This document shows, piece by piece, positions 19,682 through 31,270 of a stretch of DNA of 64,000 bases (positions within the stretch are counted from its first letter, which is position 1; each line of letters starts with the position of its first letter). Under the pieces are notes generated by a model, which ran no database searches, was not told where the DNA came from, and was given only the letters and a program-made list of their open reading frames with translations. Location: NCBI RefSeq assembly GCF_000745855.1, contig NZ_JQKD01000026.1:25706-89705 (forward strand). Reading direction: 5' to 3'. Both the position numbers and the translations under genes were made by a program. This stretch comes from Xenophilus azovorans DSM 13620. Its GTDB lineage: Bacteria; Pseudomonadota; Gammaproteobacteria; Burkholderiales; Burkholderiaceae_C.

Positions 19682-21415
19682 TTATTCGTTGGTCACGCCA
19701 ACCACTTCTTCCAGGGAAGTCAGGCCCTGCATCACCTTCTGCAGGCCCGACTGGCGCAGCGACCGTACGCCCTCGCGTTCCGCCTGTGCAGCGATGTCCA
19801 TCGCGCTGCCGTCGCGCAGGATGATCTTCTGGATCTCCTCGCTGATGGGCATGACCTGGTAGATGCCGACGCGCCCCTTGTAGCCGCCGCTGCAGGCCGA
19901 ACAGCCCACGGGCTTGTAGGGCTTCCAGGTGCCGTCGAGCTGGGACTCCTGGAAGCCGGCATCCAGCAGCGCCTGCCTGGGAATGTCCAGCGCCGGCGCC
20001 TTGCAATTCGTGCACAGGCGGCGTGCCAGGCGCTGGGCGGTGATCAGGATCACGCTCGATGCGATGTTGAAGGGCGCGATGCCCATGTTGCGCATCCGCG
20101 TGAGCGTGGTCGGCGCATCGTTGGTGTGCAGGGTCGAGAGCACCAGGTGACCCGTCTGGGCCGCCTTGATGGCGATGTCGGCGGTTTCCAGGTCGCGGAT
20201 TTCGCCCACCATGATGATGTCCGGATCCTGCCGCAGGAAGGCGCGCAGCGCCGCCGCGAAGGTGAGGCCGGCCTTCTCGTTGACGTTGACCTGGTTGACG
20301 CCCGGCAGGTTGATTTCCGACGGGTCTTCCGCCGTGGCGATGTTCACGCCCGGCTTGTTCAGCAGGTTCAGGCAGGTGTAGAGCGACACCGTCTTGCCCG
20401 AGCCGGTGGGGCCTGTCACCAGGATCATGCCGTAGGGGCGCTGGATCGCGTCCATCAGGCGCTGTTTCTCGTCGGCGTCGTAGCCCAGCGCGTCGATGCC
20501 GAGCTTGGCGCTGCTCGGATCGAGGATACGGATCACGATCTTTTCGCCGAACAGCGTGGGAAGGGTGCTCACGCGGAAGTCGATCACCCGCTCGGGGCCG
20601 ACCTTGAGCTTCATGCGCCCGTCCTGGGGCACGCGCTTCTCGGAGATGTCCAGCTTGGAGATCACCTTGATGCGCGAGGAGAGCTTGTCCTTGATGACCA
20701 CCGGCGGGCTGGCCACCTCGCGCAACTCGCCGTCGACCCGGAAACGCACGCGGTAGTTGTGCTCGTAGGGCTCGAAGTGGATGTCCGAGGCGCGCATGCT
20801 GATCGCGTCGAGCAGCATCTTGTGCAGGAAGCGCACCACCGGCGCGTCTTCCACTTCGGCGATGGACTGGTCGGAGGTGTCTGCGCTCTCGGTGGAGACG
20901 TCGTCGAACTCGAACTCCGCACCCACGATGCTGTCGATGGCCTCGGCCGCGCTGGCTGCGGCTGCCTCGACCATGCGCGAGAGCTTGTCGTATTCGGCGA
21001 TGACCCAGTCCACGCCCATCTGCGACGCGAACTTGATCTTTTCGACTGCCTGCTGATCGGAGGGGTCGGCCGTGGCGACGATCAGACGGTTGTTGCGCTT
21101 GCCTAGCACGACGACGCGGTAGGACTGGCACAGCTTGGCGTCCAGCAGGTCCTTGGGCAGACGCTGCGGGTCGATGGCGTCCAGGTCCAGCAACGGGGCG
21201 CCGAAGGCGTTGGACAGCGTGTGCGCCAGGTCCGCGGCGGACACGGCACCGGTGCCCGTGAGTTCAGCGATGAAGCTGGTGCGGGTGGTGCGCGACTTCT
21301 GGTAGATCTCCTCGGCCGCCTTGGCCTGGAGCTTGCCGGCCGAGATCAGCGCACGCGCCAGCCCGGGCAGGGCAACGGAAGCACTTTCCTTGGCGATGGG
21401 ATCGGCGGCGGCCAT
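19682..21415 (-). CDS. pilB: Type IV pilus extension ATPase PilB
   Basis: This 577-residue hexameric ATPase powers pilus extension. It has an N-terminal T2SSE_N/MshEN-type domain (about residues 15-160), the ATPase core with Walker A GPTGSGKT around K341, the Asp box DPSEINLPG and a Walker B segment. A zinc-binding tetracysteine follows (CTNCKAP and CSACSGGYKGR). The ATG at 21415 follows GCTGA with no strong ribosome-binding site. A region with an inverted repeat (21432-21453) lies directly upstream. It heads the pilB-pilC-pilD-coaE set. Confidence 0.96.
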   Translation of the reverse strand: MAAADPIAKESASVALPGLARALISAGKLQAKAAEEIYQKSRTTRTSFIAELTGTGAVSAADLAHTLSNAFGAPLLDLDAIDPQRLPKDLLDAKLCQSYRVVVLGKRNNRLIVATADPSDQQAVEKIKFASQMGVDWVIAEYDKLSRMVEAAAASAAEAIDSIVGAEFEFDDVSTESADTSDQSIAEVEDAPVVRFLHKMLLDAISMRASDIHFEPYEHNYRVRFRVDGELREVASPPVVIKDKLSSRIKVISKLDISEKRVPQDGRMKLKVGPERVIDFRVSTLPTLFGEKIVIRILDPSSAKLGIDALGYDADEKQRLMDAIQRPYGMILVTGPTGSGKTVSLYTCLNLLNKPGVNIATAEDPSEINLPGVNQVNVNEKAGLTFAAALRAFLRQDPDIIMVGEIRDLETADIAIKAAQTGHLVLSTLHTNDAPTTLTRMRNMGIAPFNIASSVILITAQRLARRLCTNCKAPALDIPRQALLDAGFQESQLDGTWKPYKPVGCSACSGGYKGRVGIYQVMPISEEIQKIILRDGSAMDIAAQAEREGVRSLRQSGLQKVMQGLTSLEEVVGVTNE

Positions 21416-21431
21416 TCAGCAGATGTAAGAA

Positions 21432-21453
21432 ATCGTGAAAATTGAATCACGAT
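21432..21453. promoter_or_regulatory. Inverted repeat upstream of pilB
   Basis: ATCGTGA (21432-21438) and TCACGAT (21447-21453) form a 7-bp inverted repeat with an 8-base centre, 16 bases upstream of the pilB ATG in an AT-richer patch. It could be an operator or a leader hairpin. A -35-like CTGACA lies further upstream on the minus strand, with no convincing -10 box. Confidence 0.35.
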
Positions 21454-21531
21454 CATCGCTGATCGACCCGGCCCTGTAAATTGTCAGCCCGCAACAGTTG
21501 TGCGCAGCATTTGGCATTACATGGCCTCGAT

Positions 21532-21608
21532 TGGTCGGGGTGAGAGGATTCGAACCTCCGGCCTCTACGTCCCGAACGTAGCGCTCTACCAGGCTAAGCT
21601 ACACCCCG
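21532..21608 (-). tRNA. tRNA-Pro (anticodon CGG)
   Basis: On the minus strand the acceptor CGGGGTG pairs with CACCCCG. The anticodon stem CTACG/CGTAG encloses the loop TTCGGGA with anticodon CGG, and the T-arm contains GGTTCGAATCC. The discriminator A and the CCA end are encoded (21532-21535). It lies between ispB and pilB on the same strand. Confidence 0.96.
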
Positions 21609-21650
21609 ATGGTTGCCAGATGTGACGGACTCGTGCTTTCGTTGGGTAAC

Positions 21651-22640
21651 TTAGGCGCGACGCTCGAGCAACTGAGCCGCTAATTGTAGCAAAGCTTTTG
21701 TGTGCGAATTCGCGGGCAGCCCCGAAATCGCATCGACCGCGCGCTGCGCTTCCGTAGCGGCGGACTGGCGCGTGGCCTCCAGCGCGCCTGTTTCGCGCAC
21801 GATGGCCACCAGTTGCGGCAACTTGTCTACATCGCCCGTCTCGATGGCGCTGCGCACCAGCGCGCTTTGCTCGGGGCGGCCGCGCTGCATCGCGAAGATG
21901 AGGGGCAGGGTGGTCTTGCCTTCGCGCAGGTCGTCGCCCAGGTTCTTGCCCGTTTCCGTGGCGTCGCCGGCGTAGTCCAGGACGTCGTCCACGACCTGGA
22001 AGGCCGTGCCCAGCGCCTGGCCGTAGAGCGCGCAGGCATCCTCGACCTCTCGCGGCACGCCGGCCAGCACGGCGGCCAGCCGGGTGCTCGCCTCGAACAG
22101 CTTGGCGGTCTTGGAGCGGATCACGTGCAGGTAGGCCTGCTCGTCCAGGGAGGCGTCGCCCATGTTCATGAGCTGCAGCACCTCGCCCTCGGCGATCACG
22201 TTGGTGGCGTCGGCCAGGATCTCCATCACCCGCATGTCGCGGGCATCCAGCATCATCTGGAAGGCGCGGGAATACAGGAAGTCGCCCACCAGCACGCTGG
22301 CTGCGTTGCCGAAGGACTCGTTGGCGGTCGGCCGGCCGCGGCGCAGGGTGGATTCGTCCACCACGTCGTCGTGCAGCAGGGTGGCGGTGTGGATGAACTC
22401 CACCACCGCGGCCAGATTGAATCGCTGTGCCCCGCGGTAGCCCAGCGCGCCGCTCATGAGCAGCAGGAGCGCCGGGCGCAGGCGCTTGCCTCCGGCGGCG
22501 ATGATGTAGCGCGACACCTGGCTGACCAGCGGCACGGCGGTCTGCAGGCGCGTTGCGATGACCTTGTCCACTTCCGCCATGTCGTCGGCGATCAGGTCCA
22601 GGACGGAGCGGTCTGCAGGCGGGGCGGGGGAGTCGGACAA
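21651..22640 (-). CDS. ispB: Polyprenyl (octaprenyl) diphosphate synthase
   Basis: This 329-residue trans-prenyltransferase makes the side chain of ubiquinone. Both aspartate-rich motifs are present: the first in LLHDDVVDESTLRRGRPT, the second in VVDDVLDYAGD. The start is a choice. An in-frame ATG at 22703 would add 21 residues, but a TATAAT hexamer (22690-22695, minus strand) lies just downstream of that ATG and would put transcription start inside the extra region. The TTG at 22640 gives a normal family length (about 320-330). The gene is divergent from rplU-rpmA, as in many proteobacteria. Confidence 0.92.
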   Translation of the reverse strand: MSDSPAPPADRSVLDLIADDMAEVDKVIATRLQTAVPLVSQVSRYIIAAGGKRLRPALLLLMSGALGYRGAQRFNLAAVVEFIHTATLLHDDVVDESTLRRGRPTANESFGNAASVLVGDFLYSRAFQMMLDARDMRVMEILADATNVIAEGEVLQLMNMGDASLDEQAYLHVIRSKTAKLFEASTRLAAVLAGVPREVEDACALYGQALGTAFQVVDDVLDYAGDATETGKNLGDDLREGKTTLPLIFAMQRGRPEQSALVRSAIETGDVDKLPQLVAIVRETGALEATRQSAATEAQRAVDAISGLPANSHTKALLQLAAQLLERRA

Positions 22641-22723
22641 AGGTATGCGCCGGTGCCGGCGGTAGGGGATGGGGACGGACGAAGGGAAATTATAGGGAGG
22701 CATGCCGGCCTGGCCCGGCGTGC

Positions 22724-22753
22724 CTGGCCCCTTGGGGCTGGTCGTGCTATCAT
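22724..22753 (+). promoter_or_regulatory. Candidate promoter of rplU-rpmA-obgE
   Basis: An extended -10 element TGC-TATCAT (hexamer at 22748-22753) lies 56 bases before the rplU start. The best -35 is a poor CTGGCC at 22724-22729 with an 18-base spacer, so the extended -10 would carry most of the recognition. Read by eye only. Confidence 0.45.
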
Positions 22754-22809
22754 GGAGGGCTTCGCGGAATGAGCCGCGGAGCGTTTTCATTTCCCCGAGA
22801 GGATTTCCC

Positions 22810-23121
22810 ATGTACGCGGTCATAAAAACCGGCGGCAAGCAGTATCGCGTTGCCACCGGCGAAAAGATCAAGGTAGAACAGATTGCTGCGGACGTTGGCC
22901 AGGAAATCGTGATCGATCAGGTGCTGGCCGTCGGCGACGGCAGCGGCATCCGGGTCGGCACACCCCTGGTGTCCGGCGCCACCGTGACGGCCACCGTGCT
23001 GTCGCACGGCAAGCATGACAAGGTGCGCATCTTCAAGCTGCGCCGTCGCAAGCACTATCAGAAGCACCAGGGCCATCGCCAGCAGTTCACCGAACTGCAG
23101 ATCGGCGCCATCGCCGGCTGA
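22810..23121 (+). CDS. rplU: 50S ribosomal protein L21
   Basis: This 103-residue protein begins [19 protein letters not shown], the invariant L21 N-terminus, and ends with the RNA-binding pattern [19 protein letters not shown]. It binds 23S rRNA and L20 in the large subunit. Length is the same as in E. coli. A GAGAGGA ribosome-binding site precedes the ATG. It is followed by rpmA after 21 bases. Confidence 0.98.
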   Translation: MYAVIKTGGKQYRVATGEKIKVEQIAADVGQEIVIDQVLAVGDGSGIRVGTPLVSGATVTATVLSHGKHDKVRIFKLRRRKHYQKHQGHRQQFTELQIGAIAG

Positions 23122-23142
23122 TCCCAAAAGGAGCAAGACACC

Positions 23143-23400
23143 ATGGCACAGAAAAAAGGTGGCGGTTCCACCCGCAACGGGCGCGACTCGAAGCCCAAGA
23201 TGCTCGGCGTGAAGGCCTACGGCGGCCAGGTCGTGAGCGCCGGTTCGATCATCGTGCGCCAGCGCGGCACCCGCCTGCATGCCGGCACGAACGTCGGCGT
23301 CGGCAAGGACCATACGCTGTTCGCGCTGGTCGACGGCCGCATCTCGTTCTCGACCAAGGGCGCGCTGAACAAGCACACCGTGAGCGTGACCCCGGTCTGA
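23143..23400 (+). CDS. rpmA: 50S ribosomal protein L27
   Basis: This 85-residue protein starts [16 protein letters not shown], the flexible N-terminal tail that reaches the peptidyl transferase centre, and has the conserved [17 protein letters not shown] core. There is no Firmicutes-type cleavable N-terminal extension. AAAAGGAG precedes the ATG at good spacing. It is cotranscribed with rplU and followed by a hairpin at 23432-23456. Confidence 0.98.
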   Translation: MAQKKGGGSTRNGRDSKPKMLGVKAYGGQVVSAGSIIVRQRGTRLHAGTNVGVGKDHTLFALVDGRISFSTKGALNKHTVSVTPV

Positions 23401-23431
23401 CGCATCACGGAAGGACTTTCACAGCCCTTTC

Positions 23432-23456
23432 GAAAGCCCCGCTCGCCGGGGCTTTC
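23432..23456 (+). terminator. Hairpin terminator after rpmA
   Basis: A perfect 9-bp stem (GAAAGCCCC at 23432-23440 and GGGGCTTTC at 23448-23456) encloses a 7-base loop and is followed by CCGTTTCT, a weak T-tract. It probably reduces read-through from the ribosomal genes into obgE. Confidence 0.65.
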
Positions 23457-23480
23457 CCGTTTCTGGGGTTTGATTCTTAA

Positions 23481-24566
<1,086 letters not shown>

Positions 24567-24583
24567 CTCCGCCTTCCGAGAAG

Positions 24584-25732
24584 ATGACGTCCAACGATTC
24601 CTCCTCCGCCGTGCTGCGCGATGCCCGCCGTATCGTGGTCAAGGTGGGCTCCAGCCTGGTGACCAACGAGGGCCGCGGCCTGGACGAGCGCGCCATCGGG
24701 GAGTGGTGCCGCCAGTTGGCGGGGCTGGTCAAGGCGGGGCGCGAGGTGGTCATGGTGTCCAGCGGTGCCGTCGCCGAGGGCATGAAGCGCCTGGGTTGGA
24801 CCGCCCGGCCCAAGGAGATCAACGAACTGCAGGCCGCCGCCGCCGTCGGGCAGATGGGCCTGGCGCAGATGTACGAGACCAAGCTGCGCGAGAACGGCCT
24901 GGGCAGCGCGCAGGTGCTGCTCACGCATGGCGACCTGGCCGACCGCGAGCGCTACCTCAATGCACGCTCCACGCTGCTCACGCTGCTCGACCTGAACGTC
25001 GTGCCGGTCATCAACGAGAACGACACGGTGGTCAACGACGAGATCAAGTTCGGCGACAACGACACGCTGGGCGCGCTGGTGGCCAACCTGGTGGAGGCCG
25101 ACGCGCTGGTCATCCTCACCGACCAGAAGGGCCTGTTCACCGCCGACCCGCGCAGCCATCCCGACGCCAGCTTCGTGCACGTCGGGCAGGCTGGCGATCC
25201 GGCGCTGGAGGCGATGGCCGGCGGCGCCGGCTCCAGCATCGGCCGCGGCGGCATGCTGACCAAGATCCTGGCAGCCAAGCGGGCGGCGGGGTCGGGCGCG
25301 TCCACCGTGATCGCCTGGGGCCGCGAGCCCGATGCGCTGCTGCGCCTGGCGCGCGGCGAGGCGATCGGCACCCTGCTGGTCGCGCAGACCGCCAAGCACC
25401 AGGCGCGCAAGCGCTGGATGGCCGACCACCTGCAGTTGCGCGGCGCGGTCACGGTCGACGCCGGCGCAGCGGCCAAGGTGCGCTCCGAGGGCAAGAGCCT
25501 GCTGCCGATCGGGATGGTGGGCGTCGAAGGCGACTTCTCGCGCGGCGACGTCATCGCGGTGCGCGACCCGCAGGGGGTGGAGCTGGCGCGTGGGCTGGCC
25601 AACTATTCGAGCGCCGAGGCGCGCCTGCTGTGCCGCAAGCCTTCCGGCGAGTTCGAGCGGCTGCTCGGCTACGCCGGCGAGCCGGAGATGGTGCACCGCG
25701 ACAACCTCGTGCTGATGGTGCGCGGCGCCTGA
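24584..25732 (+). CDS. proB: Glutamate 5-kinase
   Basis: This 382-residue enzyme phosphorylates glutamate in the first committed step of proline synthesis. It has the amino-acid kinase domain ([49 protein letters not shown]) and a C-terminal PUA domain (about residues 285-380). A TTG at 24563 overlapping the obgE stop is an alternative start that adds seven residues; the ATG at 24584 was preferred. proA is not in the window. It converges on the CNP1-like gene 16 bases away. Confidence 0.96.
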   Translation: MTSNDSSSAVLRDARRIVVKVGSSLVTNEGRGLDERAIGEWCRQLAGLVKAGREVVMVSSGAVAEGMKRLGWTARPKEINELQAAAAVGQMGLAQMYETKLRENGLGSAQVLLTHGDLADRERYLNARSTLLTLLDLNVVPVINENDTVVNDEIKFGDNDTLGALVANLVEADALVILTDQKGLFTADPRSHPDASFVHVGQAGDPALEAMAGGAGSSIGRGGMLTKILAAKRAAGSGASTVIAWGREPDALLRLARGEAIGTLLVAQTAKHQARKRWMADHLQLRGAVTVDAGAAAKVRSEGKSLLPIGMVGVEGDFSRGDVIAVRDPQGVELARGLANYSSAEARLLCRKPSGEFERLLGYAGEPEMVHRDNLVLMVRGA

Positions 25733-25748
25733 CTTTCCTGCGGTGGCG

Positions 25749-26345
25749 TCAGTAGCCTTGGGTTTCCGGCCGCCGAAGCTCGCGCAGCATGTCGTTCACC
25801 GAGCCACGGGGTGCATGGCCCTGGCACAGTGACTGCCGCGCCAGTTCGGCGGTGTAGATCGAGTTGCGGTCGTCGATGCGCTTCCACTCGGACGCCGGCA
25901 CGGTGCTCCAGCCGCTGCCGGTGTAGCGCGCGTAGGTCTTGTACTCCTCGCTGGAGCAGCGCACCCCCTCGTAGAAGGCGTTGACCGTGTCGCTGCCGTC
26001 GCGGTAGGCCACCACCACATAGCGCACCACGCCGTCGGGCGCGATCGTGATGGTCTTGGGGTCGACGCCGAACTTCAGCGACATGTAGGGCGGCATCTCG
26101 AGGGCCATCAGCCGGCCGACCTCGAACTGCGGCGGCGGGGGGACCTCCGCCTCCTTCCATTCCGGCGCTTCGTAGTTGGACATGTGCGGGTTCTCGCCGC
26201 GCTCGATGCGCGCGCGCGCATCATCCGCCCACGCGCCGCCGGCCGGCACCAGCGCGGCCAGCGCCAGGGCGGCGCTAGCGCGCAGGAGGAACGACCAGGG
26301 GAGGGGACGGCGTTGCGGGCGCAGCCGCGGGTGACGGAGAGGCAT
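25749..26345 (-). CDS. CNP1-like family exported protein
   Basis: This 198-residue protein has a long N-terminal signal sequence (basic residues 1-17, hydrophobic core [21 protein letters not shown], cleavage near residue 39). A globular domain of the CNP1-like family (cryptic neisserial protein 1) follows, with the pattern [23 protein letters not shown] and [23 protein letters not shown]. Its function is unknown. Its first 71 bases overlap the end of rppH in another frame on the same strand, so the two are cotranscribed. The start at 26345 sits inside the rppH tail; a later start would remove part of the signal peptide, so the overlap is probably real. Confidence 0.8.
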   Translation of the reverse strand: MPLRHPRLRPQRRPLPWSFLLRASAALALAALVPAGGAWADDARARIERGENPHMSNYEAPEWKEAEVPPPPQFEVGRLMALEMPPYMSLKFGVDPKTITIAPDGVVRYVVVAYRDGSDTVNAFYEGVRCSSEEYKTYARYTGSGWSTVPASEWKRIDDRNSIYTAELARQSLCQGHAPRGSVNDMLRELRRPETQGY

Positions 26346-26964
26346 GCTCGATGACGGAGGAGTTGGGATCGGGGTCGAAGGTCGCCCCCGGGGGAAGTTC
26401 ATAGCCGGGTTCGGCGGCCGGCGGCGTGCGCGGCGCACGGTCGGCCGGGCGGCCGCGCATGCCGCCGCGCAGGAAGCGGTTGCGTGTGTCCTGCCGCGGC
26501 AGGAAGCGGGCCAGTTCGGTCAGCGCCATCTCGTAGACGCCGCGCTTGAACTCGACCACCACGTCCAGCGGCACCCAGTAGTCGTGCCAGCGCCAGGCAT
26601 CGAACTCGGGGTGGCTGGTCGCGCGCAGGTTCAGGTCCCAGTCGTGGCCGACGAACTGCAGCAGGTACCAGATCTGCTTCTTGCCCTTGTAGAAGCCGCG
26701 GGCGTCGCGGCGGATGTAGCGCTCGGGCACCGTGTAGCGCAGCCAGTCGCGGGTGCGCGCGACGATGCGCACGTGTTCGGGCAGCAGCCCCACTTCCTCG
26801 TGGAGCTCCCGGAACATCGCCTGTTCGGGTGTCTCGCCCCGATCGATCCCGCCTTGCGGAAACTGCCAGGAATGGGTGCGGATGCGCTTGCCCCAAAAGA
26901 CCTGGCTTTTCTGGTTGAGCAGGATGATGCCGACGTTCGGCCTGAAGCCGTCCCGGTCAAGCAT
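26275..26964 (-). CDS. rppH: RNA pyrophosphohydrolase RppH
   Basis: This 229-residue Nudix enzyme removes pyrophosphate from the 5' end of mRNA and starts decay. The N-terminus [18 protein letters not shown] is that of RppH, and the Nudix box spans residues 38-60 with core RELHEEVGL. The catalytic domain ends near residue 160; after that comes a tail of about 65 residues rich in Pro, Arg and Ala, absent from the 176-residue E. coli protein. The ATG at 26964 is preceded by GGGG; a TTG at 26970 is an alternative. It is divergent from proS. Confidence 0.94.
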   Translation of the reverse strand: MLDRDGFRPNVGIILLNQKSQVFWGKRIRTHSWQFPQGGIDRGETPEQAMFRELHEEVGLLPEHVRIVARTRDWLRYTVPERYIRRDARGFYKGKKQIWYLLQFVGHDWDLNLRATSHPEFDAWRWHDYWVPLDVVVEFKRGVYEMALTELARFLPRQDTRNRFLRGGMRGRPADRAPRTPPAAEPGYELPPGATFDPDPNSSVIEHASPSPAAAPATPSPPLVVPPAR

Positions 26965-27000
26965 AATCAAACCCCAATTCTTGAACTGGTTCGATTATGC
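26961..27000. promoter_or_regulatory. Near-perfect inverted repeat in the rppH-proS divergent region
   Basis: GCATAATCAAACC (26961-26973) and GGTTCGATTATGC (26988-27000) are inverted copies with one mismatch in 13 positions and a 14-base centre. The left arm contains the rppH start codon. It may be an operator shared by the two genes or a leader hairpin. No known regulator motif is recognised. Confidence 0.45.
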
Positions 27001-27103
27001 ATAGATGCATGCTGGCTGCACCAGTTCGGACCCTTCCAGAGCCTTCAGGGGGCCGCGCCAGCGGCCCTTGCTTTTTCCACTGCAGCATTTGCGACCGCGA
27101 CCG

Positions 27104-28845
<1,742 letters not shown>

Positions 28846-28849
<4 letters not shown>

Positions 28850-29499
28850 GCGCCCAGCGCGCGCAGGACGCGTCGCGCCGCCGCTGGCTGCTGCGAACGG
28901 CCGCACTGCCGGCGGCGCTGGCGCTGCCGGACTGGGCGCTCGCCGGCGCCCAGGTCGAGGAGCCGCTGGCCGATTCCGTGCGCACGGCGCTGTCCTCGGC
29001 CATCCACAACAAGGCGCCGCCGGTGCCCGAGTTCGACGACACCGAGTCGCGCCTGGGCTACCTGCGCTGGCTGGGCGAGATGGGCGAGCGCATCCGGCGC
29101 AAGGTGCCCGACCGGCGCACGCGCTTCGAGCTGCTGCAGACCATCTGGTACGAGTCGCGCCGCGCCGGGCTCGACGTCAGCCTCGTGCTGGGCCTGATCC
29201 AGGTCGAGAGCAACTTCCGCAAGTTCGCCGTCTCCAGCGCCGGCGCGCGCGGGCTGATGCAGGTGATGCCGTTCTGGACCCGCGTCATCGGCGATGGCAA
29301 CCCGGCGGTGCTGTTCCACATGCAGACCAACCTGCGCTTCGGCTGCGTGATCCTGCGCCACTACATCGACCGCGAGCGCGGCGACCTGTTCATGGCGCTG
29401 GGCCGCTACAACGGCAGCCGCGGCCGTGCGCCGTACCCCAACGCGGTGTTCGCCAACCAGCGCGCCTACCGCTTCGACCATCGCGCGCCGCCGGCCTGA
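28846..29499 (+). CDS. Lytic transglycosylase, SLT-domain, exported
   Basis: This 217-residue protein has a Tat-like signal ([19 protein letters not shown], residues 10-28) and a C-terminal SLT goose-lysozyme-like domain. The catalytic glutamate is E121 in [22 protein letters not shown] and the [18 protein letters not shown] end are typical. It would cleave the peptidoglycan backbone to 1,6-anhydro ends. Its ATG overlaps the proS stop (ATGA), so it is translated from the same message. A different start would lose the signal peptide. Confidence 0.9.
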
Positions 29500-29627
29500 A
29501 CGCGCCGGGTTAACACGGGGAACGCGGCGGCGGCACGCCCCGTATCCTCATTGGCCTCAAGGGGGCTGGCGCCGTTTTTGCTTGGCCCCTTCGCATCCGT
29601 CTTTCCATCTTCCCGGAGAACTGATCC

Positions 29628-31226
29628 ATGCGAATTGCAGGCCGTCGGCGTTTCTTGAATCCCGCGATGCTCGCGCTGGCCGCAGCCGCCACCGGCGCCG
29701 CCATGGGCGCGGCGCAAGCCAGGGACCTGGTGGTGGCGCTGAAGACCGAGCCCACGTCGATGGACCCGCAGTACCACGCGCTGACGCCGAACATCCAGTT
29801 GTCGCAGACGCTGTTCGACCCGCTGGTGTGCGGCGACGCCGACCTGGTGCCCAAGCCCTGCGTGGCCGAGTCCTGGAAGGCCGACGGCAAGGTGTGGACC
29901 TTCAAGCTGCGGCCCAACGTGAAGTTCTCCGATGGCAGCCCGCTGACGGCGGACGACGTCGTGTTCACGCTCAACCGCGTGCCCAAGGTGCCCAACAGCC
30001 CGTCGTCCTTCAAGGTCTACCTGCAGAAGGTGGAGAAGGTGGAGGCGGTCGATCCGCTCACGGTGCGCATCACCACCTCCGAGCCCTATCCGCTGCTGGC
30101 GATCAACATGGTCGGCCTGCCCATCATGTCGGCCAAGGCCATGGCCGGCAGCGCGCCCGAGGGCAAGACCACCACCGAGCTGAACTCGGGCAACGGCCTG
30201 GTCGGCGCCGGCCCCTACAAGTTCGTGTCGTGGAAGCGCGGCGCCGAGATCGTGTTCGAGCGCAACCCGCACTACTGGGGCCCCAAGCCGGCCTGGGACA
30301 AGGTCATCTACCGGCCCATCAGCAACCCGGCCGCGCGCGTGGCCGCGCTGCTGGCCGGCGACGTGGACCTGATCGAGGACCCGCCGACCGACGACCTGGA
30401 GCGGCTCAAGAAGGACTCGAAGCTGCACGTCGAGACCAAGGCCTCCAACCGCGTCATCTACGTCGCGCTCGACCAGCACGGCGCGCCGTCGCCCGGCATC
30501 ACCGACACCGGCGGCAAGAACCCGCTGCTGGACAAGCGCGTGCGCGAGGCGCTGTCGCTGGCGATCGACCGCGACGCGCTGGTGGCGCGCACCATGGGCG
30601 GCGTGGCCACCGCGGCGGCGCAACTGCTGCCCTACCCGATGTTCGGCGCCAGCGACAAGCTGACCAAGGCCGCCAAGGCCGATCCGGAAAAGGCCAAGGC
30701 GCTGCTGAAGGAGGCCGGCTACCCCAACGGCTTCACGATGGTCCTGGGCGCGCCCAACGGCCGCTACATCAACGACAGCAAGGTCGCGCAGACGCTCGCG
30801 GCGATGTGGACGCGCGTCGGCGTGAAGACCACCATCGACTCCAACGCACCGGCTGTGTTCTTCAAGAACCGCGATGCCTACGCCTACAGCGCCTACCTGG
30901 CCGGCTGGGGCACGGCCACGGGCGAGATGTCCAACACGCTCAACTCCCTGCTGGTCACGCCCGACAAGGACAGGGGCGTGGGCACCACCAACCGCAGCCG
31001 CTATTCCAACCCCGAGATGGACAAGCTGGTCGAAAGCTCCGCGGCCATGATGAACGACGGCGCCCGCGCCGCGGCGCTGGCGCGCGCCAGCGAGATCGCG
31101 ATGGCCGACTTCGCCATGCTGCCGATCCACTTCGAGCACTCGGTGTGGGCGATGAAGAAGAACGTGCGCTTCCAGGGCCGGGCCGACCAGCAGACGATGG
31201 TCCAGTACGCCACTCAGGCCAACTGA
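29628..31226 (+). CDS. Peptide ABC transporter, periplasmic substrate-binding protein (SBP family 5)
   Basis: This 532-residue protein has a signal peptide (residues 1-34, ending GAAQA) and a family 5 solute-binding domain, with motifs DLVVALKTEPTSMDPQYHAL and WTFKLRPNVKFSDGSPLTADDVVFTLNR. Such proteins bind di- and oligopeptides or related compounds. GGAGAAC precedes the ATG. It is the first of seven same-strand genes encoding a complete importer and two deacylating enzymes, which suggests an acylated amino acid or peptide as ligand; the actual substrate cannot be read from the sequence. Confidence 0.93.
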   Translation: MRIAGRRRFLNPAMLALAAAATGAAMGAAQARDLVVALKTEPTSMDPQYHALTPNIQLSQTLFDPLVCGDADLVPKPCVAESWKADGKVWTFKLRPNVKFSDGSPLTADDVVFTLNRVPKVPNSPSSFKVYLQKVEKVEAVDPLTVRITTSEPYPLLAINMVGLPIMSAKAMAGSAPEGKTTTELNSGNGLVGAGPYKFVSWKRGAEIVFERNPHYWGPKPAWDKVIYRPISNPAARVAALLAGDVDLIEDPPTDDLERLKKDSKLHVETKASNRVIYVALDQHGAPSPGITDTGGKNPLLDKRVREALSLAIDRDALVARTMGGVATAAAQLLPYPMFGASDKLTKAAKADPEKAKALLKEAGYPNGFTMVLGAPNGRYINDSKVAQTLAAMWTRVGVKTTIDSNAPAVFFKNRDAYAYSAYLAGWGTATGEMSNTLNSLLVTPDKDRGVGTTNRSRYSNPEMDKLVESSAAMMNDGARAAALARASEIAMADFAMLPIHFEHSVWAMKKNVRFQGRADQQTMVQYATQAN

Positions 31227-31270
31227 GCCCCTAGGGGGCGGCGGCCTGCCGCGCGCCCCGGCTTCCCGCG

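Noticed and set aside
29500..29627. A terminator between the transglycosylase and the peptide-binding protein
   Set aside because: The GGGGGC/GCCCC-like segments do not form an exact stem, and the T-run sits inside the loop.
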